Source of the DNA: an uncultured Acholeplasmatales bacterium
Lineage (GTDB): Bacteria > Bacillota_I > Bacilli_A > Acholeplasmatales > UBA5453
Length of the DNA: 60,945 nucleotides
Direction of reading: 5' to 3'
Assembly: GCA_927433595.1 (NCBI GenBank)
Contig: CAKMJY010000024.1
Coordinates: 1 to 60,945 of the forward strand
This document shows positions 52,773-60,892 of the stretch, in pieces (the first letter of the stretch is position 1; each line of letters starts with the position of its first letter). Both the position numbers and the translations under genes were made by a program. The notes under the pieces were generated by a model. It searched no databases. It was not told where the DNA came from and saw nothing but the letters and a program-made list of their open reading frames with translations.

Positions 52773-53663
52773 ATGAAAAGAATAGACGAAATCATCGAAT
52801 TAGCTAAAACTCAACCTAAAAAGAGATTGGTAGTCGCTGTCGCTGAGGATGCATATGTGCTAAAAGCAGTTAACTTGGCCAGAGAAAATTTAAACATCGA
52901 TGTGACCTTAGTTGGTGATGAACGATTGATCCATGAAGCCTTGAAATCTCTAAATATTTATTGCAAGCATTTTGATATCATCGATGAACCTGACAAAGCA
53001 ACCGCTTGTATGAAAGCCGTTAAACTGGTTTATGATAAAAAAGGTGATATTTTGATGAAAGGGTTAGTCGATACTTCTATCCTATTGAAGGCTGTTTTGG
53101 ATAAGACCTACGGGTTAGTGACTAAAAACCGTTTATCCCATGTCACATTGATTGAAATACCTACTTATCATAAATTGTTTATGTTAAGTGATGCGGCAAT
53201 GAACATGTATCCAGATGCGCATTTAAAAAAAGAAATCATTGAAAATGGCGTACAGGTCTTAAAGAAACTTGGCTACATTTTACCTAAAGTGGGTGTTTTA
53301 GCGGCCATTGAAAAAGAAAATCCTAAGATGCCTGCGACAACCGATGCCGTCATCCTCAAAGAGATGAATCAAACTGGTCTAATTAAAGATTGTATTGTGG
53401 ATGGTCCATTCGCACTAGATAATGCAATGAACCATGAAGCGGCCATTCATAAAGGCATTAAATCAGAAATCGCGGGTGACGTGGATTTCTTATTGATGCC
53501 ACAAATTGATGCTGGTAATATATTTTATAAGAGTTTGATGTTCTTATCCAATGCCAAGAGTGCTAGTTTAGTGTGTGGGGCAAAAAATCCAATTGTCTTA
53601 ACCTCCCGTGCGGATAAGATTGAAACCAAATACGCATCGATTGCGCTAGCGAAATTAATGTAG
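52773..53663 (+). CDS. ptb: Phosphate butyryltransferase
   Basis: 296 residues, phosphotransacylase fold: KGDILMKGLVDTSILLKAVLD, LLMPQIDAGNIFYKSLMFL, IVLTSRADKIETKYASIALA. Four bases after the buk stop; the start ATG at 52773 replaces the longer frame inside buk. Exchanges the CoA of butyryl-CoA (or isobutyryl/isovaleryl-CoA) for phosphate. The gene order buk-ptb is reversed from the common Clostridium order ptb-buk. Confidence 0.93.
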   Translation: MKRIDEIIELAKTQPKKRLVVAVAEDAYVLKAVNLARENLNIDVTLVGDERLIHEALKSLNIYCKHFDIIDEPDKATACMKAVKLVYDKKGDILMKGLVDTSILLKAVLDKTYGLVTKNRLSHVTLIEIPTYHKLFMLSDAAMNMYPDAHLKKEIIENGVQVLKKLGYILPKVGVLAAIEKENPKMPATTDAVILKEMNQTGLIKDCIVDGPFALDNAMNHEAAIHKGIKSEIAGDVDFLLMPQIDAGNIFYKSLMFLSNAKSASLVCGAKNPIVLTSRADKIETKYASIALAKLM

Positions 53664-53665
53664 AA

Positions 53666-53707
53666 AAAAAAGTTGTGATTATCATATAGATGATCGCAAC
53701 TTTTTTA
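53666..53707. terminator. Bidirectional terminator, ptb / EEP gene
   Basis: AAAAAAGTTGTGAT ... GATCGCAACTTTTTT between convergent genes. Confidence 0.8.
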
Positions 53708-53709
53708 AT

Positions 53710-54783
53710 TTATGGATTGAGTTTAAAGCTTAATTGAATCGGGTTATGGTCCGAATATAAGAAGCCGTGGTTTAAATTAACCACCGATTCTACTGTGATA
53801 TTATCAGAGACAATAAAACCATCAATGATGTAGTATTGAGTGTCACTAGCGGTTGGGTCATAAGGTTTATCTAGTAACCTGCAGCTTGGGTGATTGATAT
53901 CAATTTGAAAATTGAATCCTAACGGTAAGAAATCAACTTCCATATCATAGGCAATCCAAATATCCTGGATAGGTGGGTATATGTTTTTAGCCTCAGGGAA
54001 GGTTTGGTTAAAATCACCACCCACAATCACGTAGTTACCTAGAGCTTTTTGTTCTTCTAGGAATGTCTTTAAGTAAGCCATTTCTTGAGCTCTAAGTGTC
54101 CCATCGCCATCATATGCAGACATATGAAGGTTGACAATCATCAATGATTTATCAGACCCACTAACCGGTAATTCATGGACGACCATTGCTCTTTTTAAGT
54201 TAGCAATACGTAATGGCCATGAAAATGCCCCTGGAAACTGATGTCTGGTCGCTTCATCTATTTTGAATGTGGATAGCGTTTGTAAGCCACTTTCAACATA
54301 TCCTATATGATCTGTAAACGATACTGGAAATGGCACAAATTGCGCTTTAAAGTTATAAGCAAATGTGTCAGCATATGTATCACCAAGTGTATCCTTAATG
54401 GCCTCAGTTTGATTGACATAATAACTTCTTCTTGATTTTAGGTCTACTTCTTGTAGTAAGTAAAAGTCTGATGGGTTATCTGCTAATATTCCCGTGATGC
54501 CATCTAAATAGCCTTCCATCACAGATTTGCTATCCGTTCTACCCTTTTTACCGCCATCCATCACAAAATCTTCATTGATACCAAGGGAAGCATAACCTAT
54601 ATTAAAGGTCAGTGCAGTGTAACTGGTGTTCGTTACGACTTCACCTACTTGATTCGATTCAACACTTAATGTCTCAAGGGCTTCTGGTTTATATTCAAAA
54701 ATAGTTAAGTAACCTAAAAACGCACCCACCATTAAGATTAAAACAGCCAATGATTTTAAAACGATTTTTATGATTTTTTTCAT
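53710..54783 (-). CDS. Endonuclease/exonuclease/phosphatase (EEP) family protein
   Basis: 357 residues with an N-terminal membrane anchor or signal (about 8-28). EEP motifs: LTFNIGYASLG, FYLLQEVDLKSRR, MIVNLHMSAYD, VIVGGDFNQTFP and YSDHNPIQL (catalytic Asp/His). The fold serves nucleases, sphingomyelinases and inositol phosphatases. The anchored, outward-facing form and a lipid-rich wall-less envelope make a phosphodiesterase acting on lipids or nucleic acids outside the cell plausible; the substrate is not decidable. Confidence 0.88.
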   Translation of the reverse strand: MKKIIKIVLKSLAVLILMVGAFLGYLTIFEYKPEALETLSVESNQVGEVVTNTSYTALTFNIGYASLGINEDFVMDGGKKGRTDSKSVMEGYLDGITGILADNPSDFYLLQEVDLKSRRSYYVNQTEAIKDTLGDTYADTFAYNFKAQFVPFPVSFTDHIGYVESGLQTLSTFKIDEATRHQFPGAFSWPLRIANLKRAMVVHELPVSGSDKSLMIVNLHMSAYDGDGTLRAQEMAYLKTFLEEQKALGNYVIVGGDFNQTFPEAKNIYPPIQDIWIAYDMEVDFLPLGFNFQIDINHPSCRLLDKPYDPTASDTQYYIIDGFIVSDNITVESVVNLNHGFLYSDHNPIQLSFKLNP

Positions 54784-54938
54784 ATGTATTCTCCATCTAT
54801 ACTTGATATTATACCAAATTTAGGGAAACGTGTTAACTAAGTGAAATAAATCTATGTTTGCTGAATCAATTTATTGACATTTATTTATTACATGTTATAA
54901 TAAATCTCCATCACATAAAACGATAAGGAGTGAAAAAT

Positions 54939-55466
54939 ATGTCAGAACACGCATTAAGTAAGAAAGAATATAATCGTTTGAATGATACTAAAAAATACGA
55001 TATCATCAAAGATCGATTAAAAGAGCGAGGCATTGAGTTAATTGATATGGCTAAATTAACGTATGACTTGCAAAAACCGTATGTACCTGAGTTAACCATG
55101 GAGGTATGTTTAGAACATATCGACCGTGTTATCCTAAAAAGAGAGGTACAACACGCCGTATTGGTTGGGATTGAATTAGACGTCCTAGCTGAAAAGAAAT
55201 TACTATCAGAACCACTATTAAGTATGCTACTAGGTGATTATGGTCTGTTTGGCATCGATGAAATCTTAGCATTATCGATTGTAAACGTCTATGGTTCAAT
55301 TGGTTTAACCAACTTTGGTTACGTCGATAAGTTAAAACCTGGTATCATTGGTGTGTTAGATGATGCTGGTAAAGAAGAGGGTAAATGCAATACATTCTTA
55401 GATGATATTGTAGGTGCCATCGCTTCTGCTGCAGCAAGCTCAATTGCGCATAGATACGCTAAATAA
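54939..55466 (+). CDS. Phosphatidylglycerophosphatase A-like (YutG family)
   Basis: 175 residues: RGIELIDMAKLTYDLQKPYVPELT, LKREVQHAVLVGIELDVLAEKKLL, LFGIDEILALSIVNVYGSIGLTNFGYVDKLKPG, TFLDDIVGAIASAAASSIAHRYAK. This matches the soluble YutG/PgpA-related family of Bacillota; a role in phospholipid head-group metabolism is assumed from homology. The ATG at 54939 has AAGGAG eight bases upstream. Confidence 0.85.
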   Translation: MSEHALSKKEYNRLNDTKKYDIIKDRLKERGIELIDMAKLTYDLQKPYVPELTMEVCLEHIDRVILKREVQHAVLVGIELDVLAEKKLLSEPLLSMLLGDYGLFGIDEILALSIVNVYGSIGLTNFGYVDKLKPGIIGVLDDAGKEEGKCNTFLDDIVGAIASAAASSIAHRYAK

Positions 55467-55469
55467 TAC

Positions 55470-55502
55470 AAAAACTGCGAGTTCATTATCGCAGTTTTTT
55501 TT
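55470..55502 (+). terminator. Terminator after the YutG-like gene
   Basis: AAAAACTGCG / CGCAGTTTTTTTT stem-loop. Confidence 0.85.
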
Positions 55503-55557
55503 CGAATCTTTTTATTTATGTGGTTTTTTAGTGTATCATAAGAGTAGGAGGTATATT

Positions 55558-56058
55558 ATGAATAAAAATAAATTTTATTTACCACTTATTGCTTTAGTAT
55601 TCAGCTTACTCATCGCATTTAGTGTATTCTTCAATGTCTTAAGTACAGATGACTCTGAGATTATGACTGGTATAAAAGCTATCTTTGGTGGAGAGATTGC
55701 ATCTTTTGGTGATTTCGCTAGTGCAGAACTAAAATTCAACATCATCAACTTTGCTGCATTCTTCTTACCATTTGTAGTAACTGTCATATGGTTTTTAGTG
55801 GATTCTAATGACAAAAAGGCGCATGCAAGCAGTCTACTGCTAAGTGTTGCTGCTGCTGTTGTTTTCATTCTTTCGATCATATTAGTATTCAGATTACCTG
55901 AGAATACCGTAGCGGTTTTTGACATCTTCGGCATTGAAGGTAGCGCAACCTATGAAGGTGCTAATCTTGGCATAGGTGCAGTGATTGCTTATATTTCTGG
56001 CATCATCGGGGCAATCGCTGCCATCCTTTACAGTGTCATTCAAATCAAGAAAATATAG
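55558..56058 (+). CDS. Four-helix membrane protein, unknown function
   Basis: 166 residues with four hydrophobic helices (near 8-28, 58-80, 90-112, 140-162) and a Gly/Ala-rich end. No family recognised. The ATG at 55558 has GGAGG eight bases upstream; a frame reading back to 55414 crosses the previous terminator and is rejected. Monocistronic. Confidence 0.75.
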   Translation: MNKNKFYLPLIALVFSLLIAFSVFFNVLSTDDSEIMTGIKAIFGGEIASFGDFASAELKFNIINFAAFFLPFVVTVIWFLVDSNDKKAHASSLLLSVAAAVVFILSIILVFRLPENTVAVFDIFGIEGSATYEGANLGIGAVIAYISGIIGAIAAILYSVIQIKKI

Positions 56059-56069
56059 ATATGAAAAAA

Positions 56070-56088
56070 AACAACATTTTCTGTTGTT
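56070..56088. terminator. Bidirectional terminator
   Basis: AACAACA-TTTTC-TGTTGTT with A and T runs, between convergent genes. Confidence 0.75.
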
Positions 56089-56098
56089 TTTTTCTTTA

Positions 56099-56356
56099 TT
56101 ATTTCTTTTGTTGTCGTTTTTTTAAGATATCATCGTAGGCGTTACTTTTCTCATCACGCTTTTTAGCTTGGTTATAAAATCCGTAGTTTACCATGGCTAA
56201 CAAAGAAGATATACCCAACAGTAAGACACTGGCTATAATCGTTACAGTTAAGTCAATGCCACGATTAAGCATGATAATTGGTAGTGCTGAAACAGAAAAT
56301 AGTGCCAACCCTAATAAAACGAATGTTGCGAATAGATATTCTGATTTAAATTTCAT
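56099..56356 (-). CDS. Small two-helix membrane protein, unknown function
   Basis: 85 residues: two membrane helices (about 8-28 and 35-58) and a basic tail (KKRDEKSNAYDDILKKRQQKK). No family recognised. Upstream 14-base RBS is AGGAGC. Confidence 0.65.
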   Translation of the reverse strand: MKFKSEYLFATFVLLGLALFSVSALPIIMLNRGIDLTVTIIASVLLLGISSLLAMVNYGFYNQAKKRDEKSNAYDDILKKRQQKK

Positions 56357-56414
56357 ACGTGCTCCTAATCATTATTTATAATACTAATCATAACATATAC
56401 GAATATATAAGGCA

Positions 56415-56624
56415 CTATATCTCTGACATATATTCTAAAATATCGCCTGGTTGACAGTCTAGTGCGCTACAAATAGCTTCTAAAGTTGAAAACCGAATGG
56501 CTTTTGCTTTACCATTTTTTAATATGGATAGATTTGCCATAGTGATGCCAACTTTCTCTGTTAATTCTGTGACGCTCATCTTCCTTTTTGCGAGCATGAC
56601 GTCGATATTAATGATGATTGCCAT
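56415..56624 (-). CDS. XRE-family regulator (YozG-like)
   Basis: 69 residues forming a compact helix-turn-helix (MLAKRKMSVTELTEKVGITMANLSILKNGK) with an end of the form FSTLEAICSALDCQPGDILEY. This small class is nearly always paired with a DUF2975 membrane protein, as here (three bases after it). Probably regulates its own operon. Confidence 0.9.
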   Translation of the reverse strand: MAIIINIDVMLAKRKMSVTELTEKVGITMANLSILKNGKAKAIRFSTLEAICSALDCQPGDILEYMSEI

Positions 56625-56627
56625 ATG

Positions 56628-57104
56628 TTATACCGTTAAATCATTCTCAGATTTGATTTTGATTGCATCTTCTAATATACGTTTTAGTACTGCAGCAAAT
56701 ACCCCTATGATAAAAGCACCAAAGACTGGTACCATTCCCATGATCACTATACCTGGGGCATCATCTGTTTGTGCAAGCCAGTAATCAAATGGCAATAAGA
56801 TAACATAAATCAGGGAAAAAGAGAAAGCACCGTATTGGATTCGTTTTAATGCTTCAGTGGATTGGTTTGAGAATGCAACGTTTTCATCTATGAAGTTGAG
56901 CATTCTAAACGCTTGATACAAACAATAATAAAGTGGTATGGTTGATAGAAACATACCGATTACAATCGGATAAAGCATAGCTTGATAAACTGGACTCACT
57001 GGATTTTTGATCAATCCGATGAATCCGATGATACTTAATGTGACAAATGGTATGTATATTAAGACAATACATACTTTTAATAACGTGGTCGAATATGTTT
57101 TCAT
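56628..57104 (-). CDS. DUF2975 membrane protein
   Basis: 158 residues with four membrane helices and the central RMLNFIDENVAFSNQSTEALKRI segment of DUF2975. Function unknown; pairing with the XRE gene suggests a membrane-signal/transcription unit. First gene of the pair. Confidence 0.88.
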   Translation of the reverse strand: MKTYSTTLLKVCIVLIYIPFVTLSIIGFIGLIKNPVSPVYQAMLYPIVIGMFLSTIPLYYCLYQAFRMLNFIDENVAFSNQSTEALKRIQYGAFSFSLIYVILLPFDYWLAQTDDAPGIVIMGMVPVFGAFIIGVFAAVLKRILEDAIKIKSENDLTV

Positions 57105-57181
57105 TTTTAGATACCTCTATACGTATATGTTACCATTAATTTATCGTTTATCAATATATTTTTGTCTTTTATCAAAAAAAA

Positions 57182-57201
57182 GATTTCGGTTTCCCGAAAT
57201 C
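57182..57201 (-). terminator. Terminator after the GlsB-like gene
   Basis: GGATTTCGG-GAAA-CCGAAATC followed by eight U residues on the minus strand. Confidence 0.85.
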
Positions 57202-57211
57202 CGTTTAAGTG

Positions 57212-57463
57212 TTATCTTCTTCTAACAGCATTCACAACGACTAGCAATACGACAGAACCTAGAATTGAAAATATGAAACCTTCTAATGTGAATATTTGGA
57301 TACCACCACCGCCGATTAGTGATGCAATCCATCCACCAATGACAGAACCAATTAGCCCTACGATGATGTTTTTGATTAATCCATTTCTACGGTTGTTGTG
57401 TGTTACAATGCTGGCTAACCAACCAACGATTGCCCCGAAAATAATCCAATAAAGTATGTTCAT
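57212..57463 (-). CDS. GlsB/YeaQ/YmgE family stress-response membrane protein
   Basis: 83 residues, three Gly-rich helices: ILYWIIFGAIVGWLASI, IKNIIVGLIGSVIGGWIASLIGGGG, FSILGSVVLLVVVNAVRR. Often called transglycosylase-associated; no enzyme activity is likely. GGAGG precedes the ATG. Confidence 0.92.
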   Translation of the reverse strand: MNILYWIIFGAIVGWLASIVTHNNRRNGLIKNIIVGLIGSVIGGWIASLIGGGGIQIFTLEGFIFSILGSVVLLVVVNAVRRR

Positions 57464-57663
57464 TTCAAATCCTCCTTCAAATCTAATCAGGCGATTGCCT
57501 GATAGTTACATTATACACTACATAGCAGTTTTAATCATTTAATGTAAAAATATAAAGGCTTATCCATCGATATGCCTTTATATTTTAGTTATTTTAATGT
57601 CAATAAGGTTACAGATTCTGTTTGCATGGAGTATATCTAATTGCTCGAAAATATGTCGTTTCG

Positions 57664-57737
57664 TGTACGTCGGAAACATATTTTGAGCTGTTTTATGTTC
57701 CCCCATTCCAGACTTTTCCCAGAGTGGGAACATATTT
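57664..57737 (+). repeat. Intergenic repeat element, copy A
   Basis: About 74 bases starting TGTACGTCGGAAACATATTT and ending AGTGGGAACATATTT. It contains GGAAACATA/TATGTTCCC hairpin arms and a CAGACTTTT core. A reading frame of 80 codons (57578-57820) spans it but only mirrors the repeat and is not a gene. Confidence 0.75.
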
Positions 57738-57804
57738 GCAACTATATGTTGCATAAACCAGACTGCGTTGAAACAACGTGATTGCTTGCATTTATGCAGT
57801 TTAA

Positions 57805-57877
57805 TGTACGTAGGAAACATATTTTAGCTATTTTATGTTTCCCTTAACAAGACTTTTTACATAGTGGGAACATATTT
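57805..57877 (+). repeat. Intergenic repeat element, copy B
   Basis: Same order as copy A (TGTACGTAGGAAACATATTT ... CAAGACTTTT ... AGTGGGAACATATTT), direct orientation, 141 bases downstream, with scattered substitutions. A partial inverted copy lies beyond the Rhs gene at 60745-60825. Confidence 0.75.
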
Positions 57878-57989
57878 CACAATTTGAGTGCTTAATTTAC
57901 ATAAAAGATTTAGACCTAGTTAATCTGCTATAAATCATTATTACATTACTTCTTTTTCATATTATTTTTATGTACTTCCGTGTTTGGTT

Positions 57990-58225
57990 CTAATATCTTT
58001 GATAAAGTATACCAATTAGGTGATGAAACGGATATCCATATGGACCATCTGGGGTTATCATTGAAGATACATTGCCTAATGCATCATACGAGTATGTTAC
58101 GACTGAATTGTCATACTTTGTGATACTTTCAACTTGTAGTGATTACCGCTTCCAGGTTTTTTATATTGATATGCATTTTCTAATTTGACAATACCTGTAT
58201 CAATAAAATCATTTTCATCGATATC
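57990..58225 (-). pseudogene. Rhs/YD-repeat gene remnant
   Basis: Minus strand. Frame one reads DIDENDFIDTGIVKLENAYQ then KKPGSGNHYKLKVSQ and hits a stop. After a frameshift near 58135 the next frame gives KYDNSVVTYSYDALGNVSSM and TPDGPYGYP, then a stop. This parallels DTGIL...YKEP...YSYDSMGNITKI in the Rhs gene at 58570-60567. It is a decayed tail copy of a related Rhs gene, not expressed as a protein. Confidence 0.8.
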
Positions 58226-58250
58226 TCAGTCTTTTTAACATAAGTGAAAA

Positions 58251-58277
58251 CAACCTCAACACTTTAAGTTGGGGTTG
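58251..58277. terminator. Probable terminator after the immunity-like gene
   Basis: CAACCTCAAC-ACTTTAA-GTTGGGGTTG stem with one G-U pair; T-rich tails on both sides. Confidence 0.55.
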
Positions 58278-58311
58278 CTTTTCTCTTTTAAAACTCATAC
58301 ATAAATTGCTG

Positions 58312-58569
58312 TTAATATAACTCTTCCCATATTTGCTTTAGCGAATATCCATCTAAGCGAAACTCATTAATTAATTCTTGTGGTGAAGTAAATGATTTTT
58401 CTATAATCTTCTTATTATCTCTTATAACATTGAATGAGAAAGATCCATTTTTACCATAACATATGTTTATTTTATTGTCCTTATAATGAAACAAAAACTC
58501 TTCATAATTTTCTAAATATCTCACCAAAAATTCGTTCCAACTAAGATAAATATGCATTTTTTCTCTCAT
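58312..58569 (-). CDS. Candidate immunity protein for the Rhs tip
   Basis: 85 residues, acidic/aromatic, alpha-beta pattern (YLSWNEFLVRYLENYEEFLFHY, INICYGKNGSFSFNV, LINEFRLDGYSLKQIWEELY). No family recognised, but its ATG follows the Rhs stop directly (TAA-ATG) with AAAGGAG seven bases upstream, exactly where immunity genes of polymorphic toxins sit. Immunity function is inference from position. Confidence 0.65.
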   Translation of the reverse strand: MREKMHIYLSWNEFLVRYLENYEEFLFHYKDNKINICYGKNGSFSFNVIRDNKKIIEKSFTSPQELINEFRLDGYSLKQIWEELY

Positions 58570-60567
58570 TTAAAATCTCCTTTTAATTAACTCTATTATA
58601 AATTTTATAACATTATTAATTGGTTTGCTGTGTGGTAATTCAGTATGCCAGTGAGGAATATTATGTATAGATGGAGTCCCATGATCAGTAAAAGCAATAG
58701 AGTATCTTAATTTTCCATCTTTTCCATAATAACCTAAGGTCTTATCGTTTTTATTCCAAATTCCACTGTGTTTATTTCCATTTGTAAGAAGACTTCTTTC
58801 AGTAGTTGTAATATGCGTTGCTCCATACATACCGCATATAAAAGATCCAATAATGGCTGTATATCTAAAAATCTCTAGAGTTATATTGTAAGCATCTTGA
58901 TTTCCACCAAATACAGTATCTCTCACGATATTATAGCTAGACAAACCTTCTCCAACTTCTGCAACTCCAAATACTACTGTTCCAATTCCTGCAGCAATCG
59001 TAATACCTGCAACAACTGCAATTGCTCCACCAAATGGCAATGTAAGAATACCAATTGAAATGGCTGATATTACCAAAACTACTAATCCTATTCCAGATGC
59101 TATCTGCTGCCATTTCCAATCTGGCCAATTACCATTATCATCGGTAAGATTGACAGGATTATTAATACAATAAGCACATAGATTATGGTGTTCTAATTTA
59201 CCAACATCACCAACTTCTGAATCCACATTAATGAATCTTCTTACTTCAGGTGAGTAGTATTTGCTCTTAAGGTAATAGAATCCACTTTCATCATCATAGA
59301 TATATCCTTTATAAAGGAATGGATTAAGTGATAGCAATGTAGTACCAATGGATGTTTTTGCGGCTGTTGGTTGATTTAGCCATCTGCCCCAAGCGTCATA
59401 TTGATATTCTACCATTATAAAACCATTTTTATCAACAATTGAAGTAATATTTCCAGTAAGATCTCTACTATAGAAATAATTCTCTTTGTCATATTCGAAT
59501 CCCACGAGCATGTCTCTTTCATTATAATGGAAGAAAAGCTTGCTTGATTCTCCTTTAGATAGTGATCCTACTTTGTCACCGATTAAGTAATAATCAGTAG
59601 TCACACCATTAACTTCTTTTGATGTTCTAATACCGGCATCATTATATTGATATTTGATATCTGTACCATTGATTGATGTTAATCTTCGTCCTTGCCAACC
59701 AAGTGTTTTACCTAAGAAACTTGTTGGAACACGATTTGAGTTGTAAGTGATTGTTTTTGTAGATGTTATTCCAGATTCAACGGTTTGAATCTCATTTAGC
59801 TGATCTTTATAGTTAACATCATAAATATATGTTTCAGTTTTGATAATTGATAATTTTCTTCCTACATAATGAGTAACAGAATTTATATTATTGTTCAATC
59901 CATAGGTATACACGATTGTTTGTTTTGTAAAAGGATTGTATTCTTCGATTAATCTTGACAATTTATCGTAAATATACTCAAATTCATGAAACTCATTCGT
60001 ATCTAAAGCATTAATTACTTTAATCTTTGTTATGTTACCCATGGAGTCGTAAGAATATTCTTTATTGAATCCATCAAATCCTTTTATTTCAGAAACTTGA
60101 AGACTTGTCTTATTTAATCCTGGTTCTTTATAAGTATACTCGTTAACCAGTTTCTTTGTTGTTTGTAAGTTAGATTCCAAAATACCAGTATCAATGATAT
60201 CTTTACTACTTCTTCCCATCACATCAATTTCAGTTTTAACACTCAGTTGTTGTTCACCATACATGACGCGCTGAATTGCCGTAGTATTTCCACCTAAATA
60301 ACTATTTTGGAATGCTAACATTTCTAAAACACCATCAAGATGTTCAGTTGGGGTACCATCTGTAAGTATACTTGAACCAATAATTAGTTTTGAATTGGTC
60401 ACATCAATTACTAAATTCGGAGTTGCTTCGTGTATGGAGCCATTCAAGTAAATACGTAGTAGTGAATTAGGACTTTGTCCATCGAATGTCACTAAAATAT
60501 GATTCCATTGATTAAGAGGTACTGGGAAAGTCGTATACCAAGGTGTATCATTAATCATTAGTGTCAA
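58570..60567 (-). CDS. 5'-truncated Rhs protein with toxin-like C-terminal tip
   Basis: About 665 residues: a LamG/ConA-like part (to about 105), YD repeats (about 140-390), the Rhs core end (NPFLYKGYIYDDESGFYYLK, SPEVRRFINVDSEV, NNPVNLTDDNGNW), two to three membrane helices (about 483-535), and a tip of about 125 residues with a His-rich block (FTDHGTPSIHNIPHWHTELPH). The tip looks like a nuclease-type or pore toxin but no family is assigned. The frame stays open to 60606 with no proper start or RBS; only TTG or internal ATG codons exist, and no signal peptide. It is probably an orphan, broken-off 3' part. Confidence 0.8.
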   Translation of the reverse strand: MTLMINDTPWYTTFPVPLNQWNHILVTFDGQSPNSLLRIYLNGSIHEATPNLVIDVTNSKLIIGSSILTDGTPTEHLDGVLEMLAFQNSYLGGNTTAIQRVMYGEQQLSVKTEIDVMGRSSKDIIDTGILESNLQTTKKLVNEYTYKEPGLNKTSLQVSEIKGFDGFNKEYSYDSMGNITKIKVINALDTNEFHEFEYIYDKLSRLIEEYNPFTKQTIVYTYGLNNNINSVTHYVGRKLSIIKTETYIYDVNYKDQLNEIQTVESGITSTKTITYNSNRVPTSFLGKTLGWQGRRLTSINGTDIKYQYNDAGIRTSKEVNGVTTDYYLIGDKVGSLSKGESSKLFFHYNERDMLVGFEYDKENYFYSRDLTGNITSIVDKNGFIMVEYQYDAWGRWLNQPTAAKTSIGTTLLSLNPFLYKGYIYDDESGFYYLKSKYYSPEVRRFINVDSEVGDVGKLEHHNLCAYCINNPVNLTDDNGNWPDWKWQQIASGIGLVVLVISAISIGILTLPFGGAIAVVAGITIAAGIGTVVFGVAEVGEGLSSYNIVRDTVFGGNQDAYNITLEIFRYTAIIGSFICGMYGATHITTTERSLLTNGNKHSGIWNKNDKTLGYYGKDGKLRYSIAFTDHGTPSIHNIPHWHTELPHSKPINNVIKFIIELIKRRF

Positions 60568-60575
60568 AAATCCAT

Positions 60576-60737
60576 ATGTATCATTTCGATATGCCTGTGG
60601 CAGGAACTAGAAATTATACTGATAAAGAAATCTCAGAAAATAGACATACATTTGAAGCATTAAAACCTTTAGCAACCGGTACTTATCACAACGAAAAGTA
60701 TGAAAAGATTATGAATTATAAGGTCGTTATTATCTAA
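60576..60737 (+). pseudogene. Plus-strand gene fragment at the Rhs junction
   Basis: A frame of about 53 codons reads MYHFDMPVAGTRNYTDKEIS then ENRHTFEALKPLATGTYHNE and ends VVII-stop. It has protein-like composition but no RBS and overlaps the truncated 5' end of the Rhs gene antisense. It may be the 3' end of a gene cut by the rearrangement that truncated Rhs. Family unknown. Confidence 0.35.
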
Positions 60738-60744
60738 TTTTTTT

Positions 60745-60825
60745 TGAAGCAAAATATGTTGCGTAAGACAACCATTCGGACAAAAAAGGGCATTTTTCAC
60801 CAATAAATATGTTCCCACAATGGAC
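60745..60825 (-). repeat. Inverted partial copy of the intergenic repeat
   Basis: Contains AAATATGTTCCCAC, the reverse complement of the end of copies A and B, plus a related GCAAAATATGTTGC segment. Together with copies A and B it brackets the Rhs island. Confidence 0.5.
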
Positions 60826-60843
60826 GAAATTTGCACACATAGA

Positions 60844-60892
60844 CAAAAAAAGCCATCGGATACCTATGAAGGTCATCTGATGGCTGATTTTT
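60844..60892. terminator. Bidirectional terminator near the window end
   Basis: AGCCATCGGAT / ATCTGATGGCT stem (60851-60885) with an A-run before and a T-run after. The last 50 bases (60893-60945) show only a short direct repeat, GTCAAGTAT-GT-GTCAAGTAT; no gene seen. Confidence 0.7.

Noticed and set aside
55414-55557. Extension of the four-helix membrane protein
   Set aside because: Runs through the YutG-like 3' end and its terminator; GGAGG is before 55558.
57578-57820. 80-codon minus-strand frame
   Set aside because: It is built from the intergenic repeat; the peptide repeats MFPTY because the DNA does.
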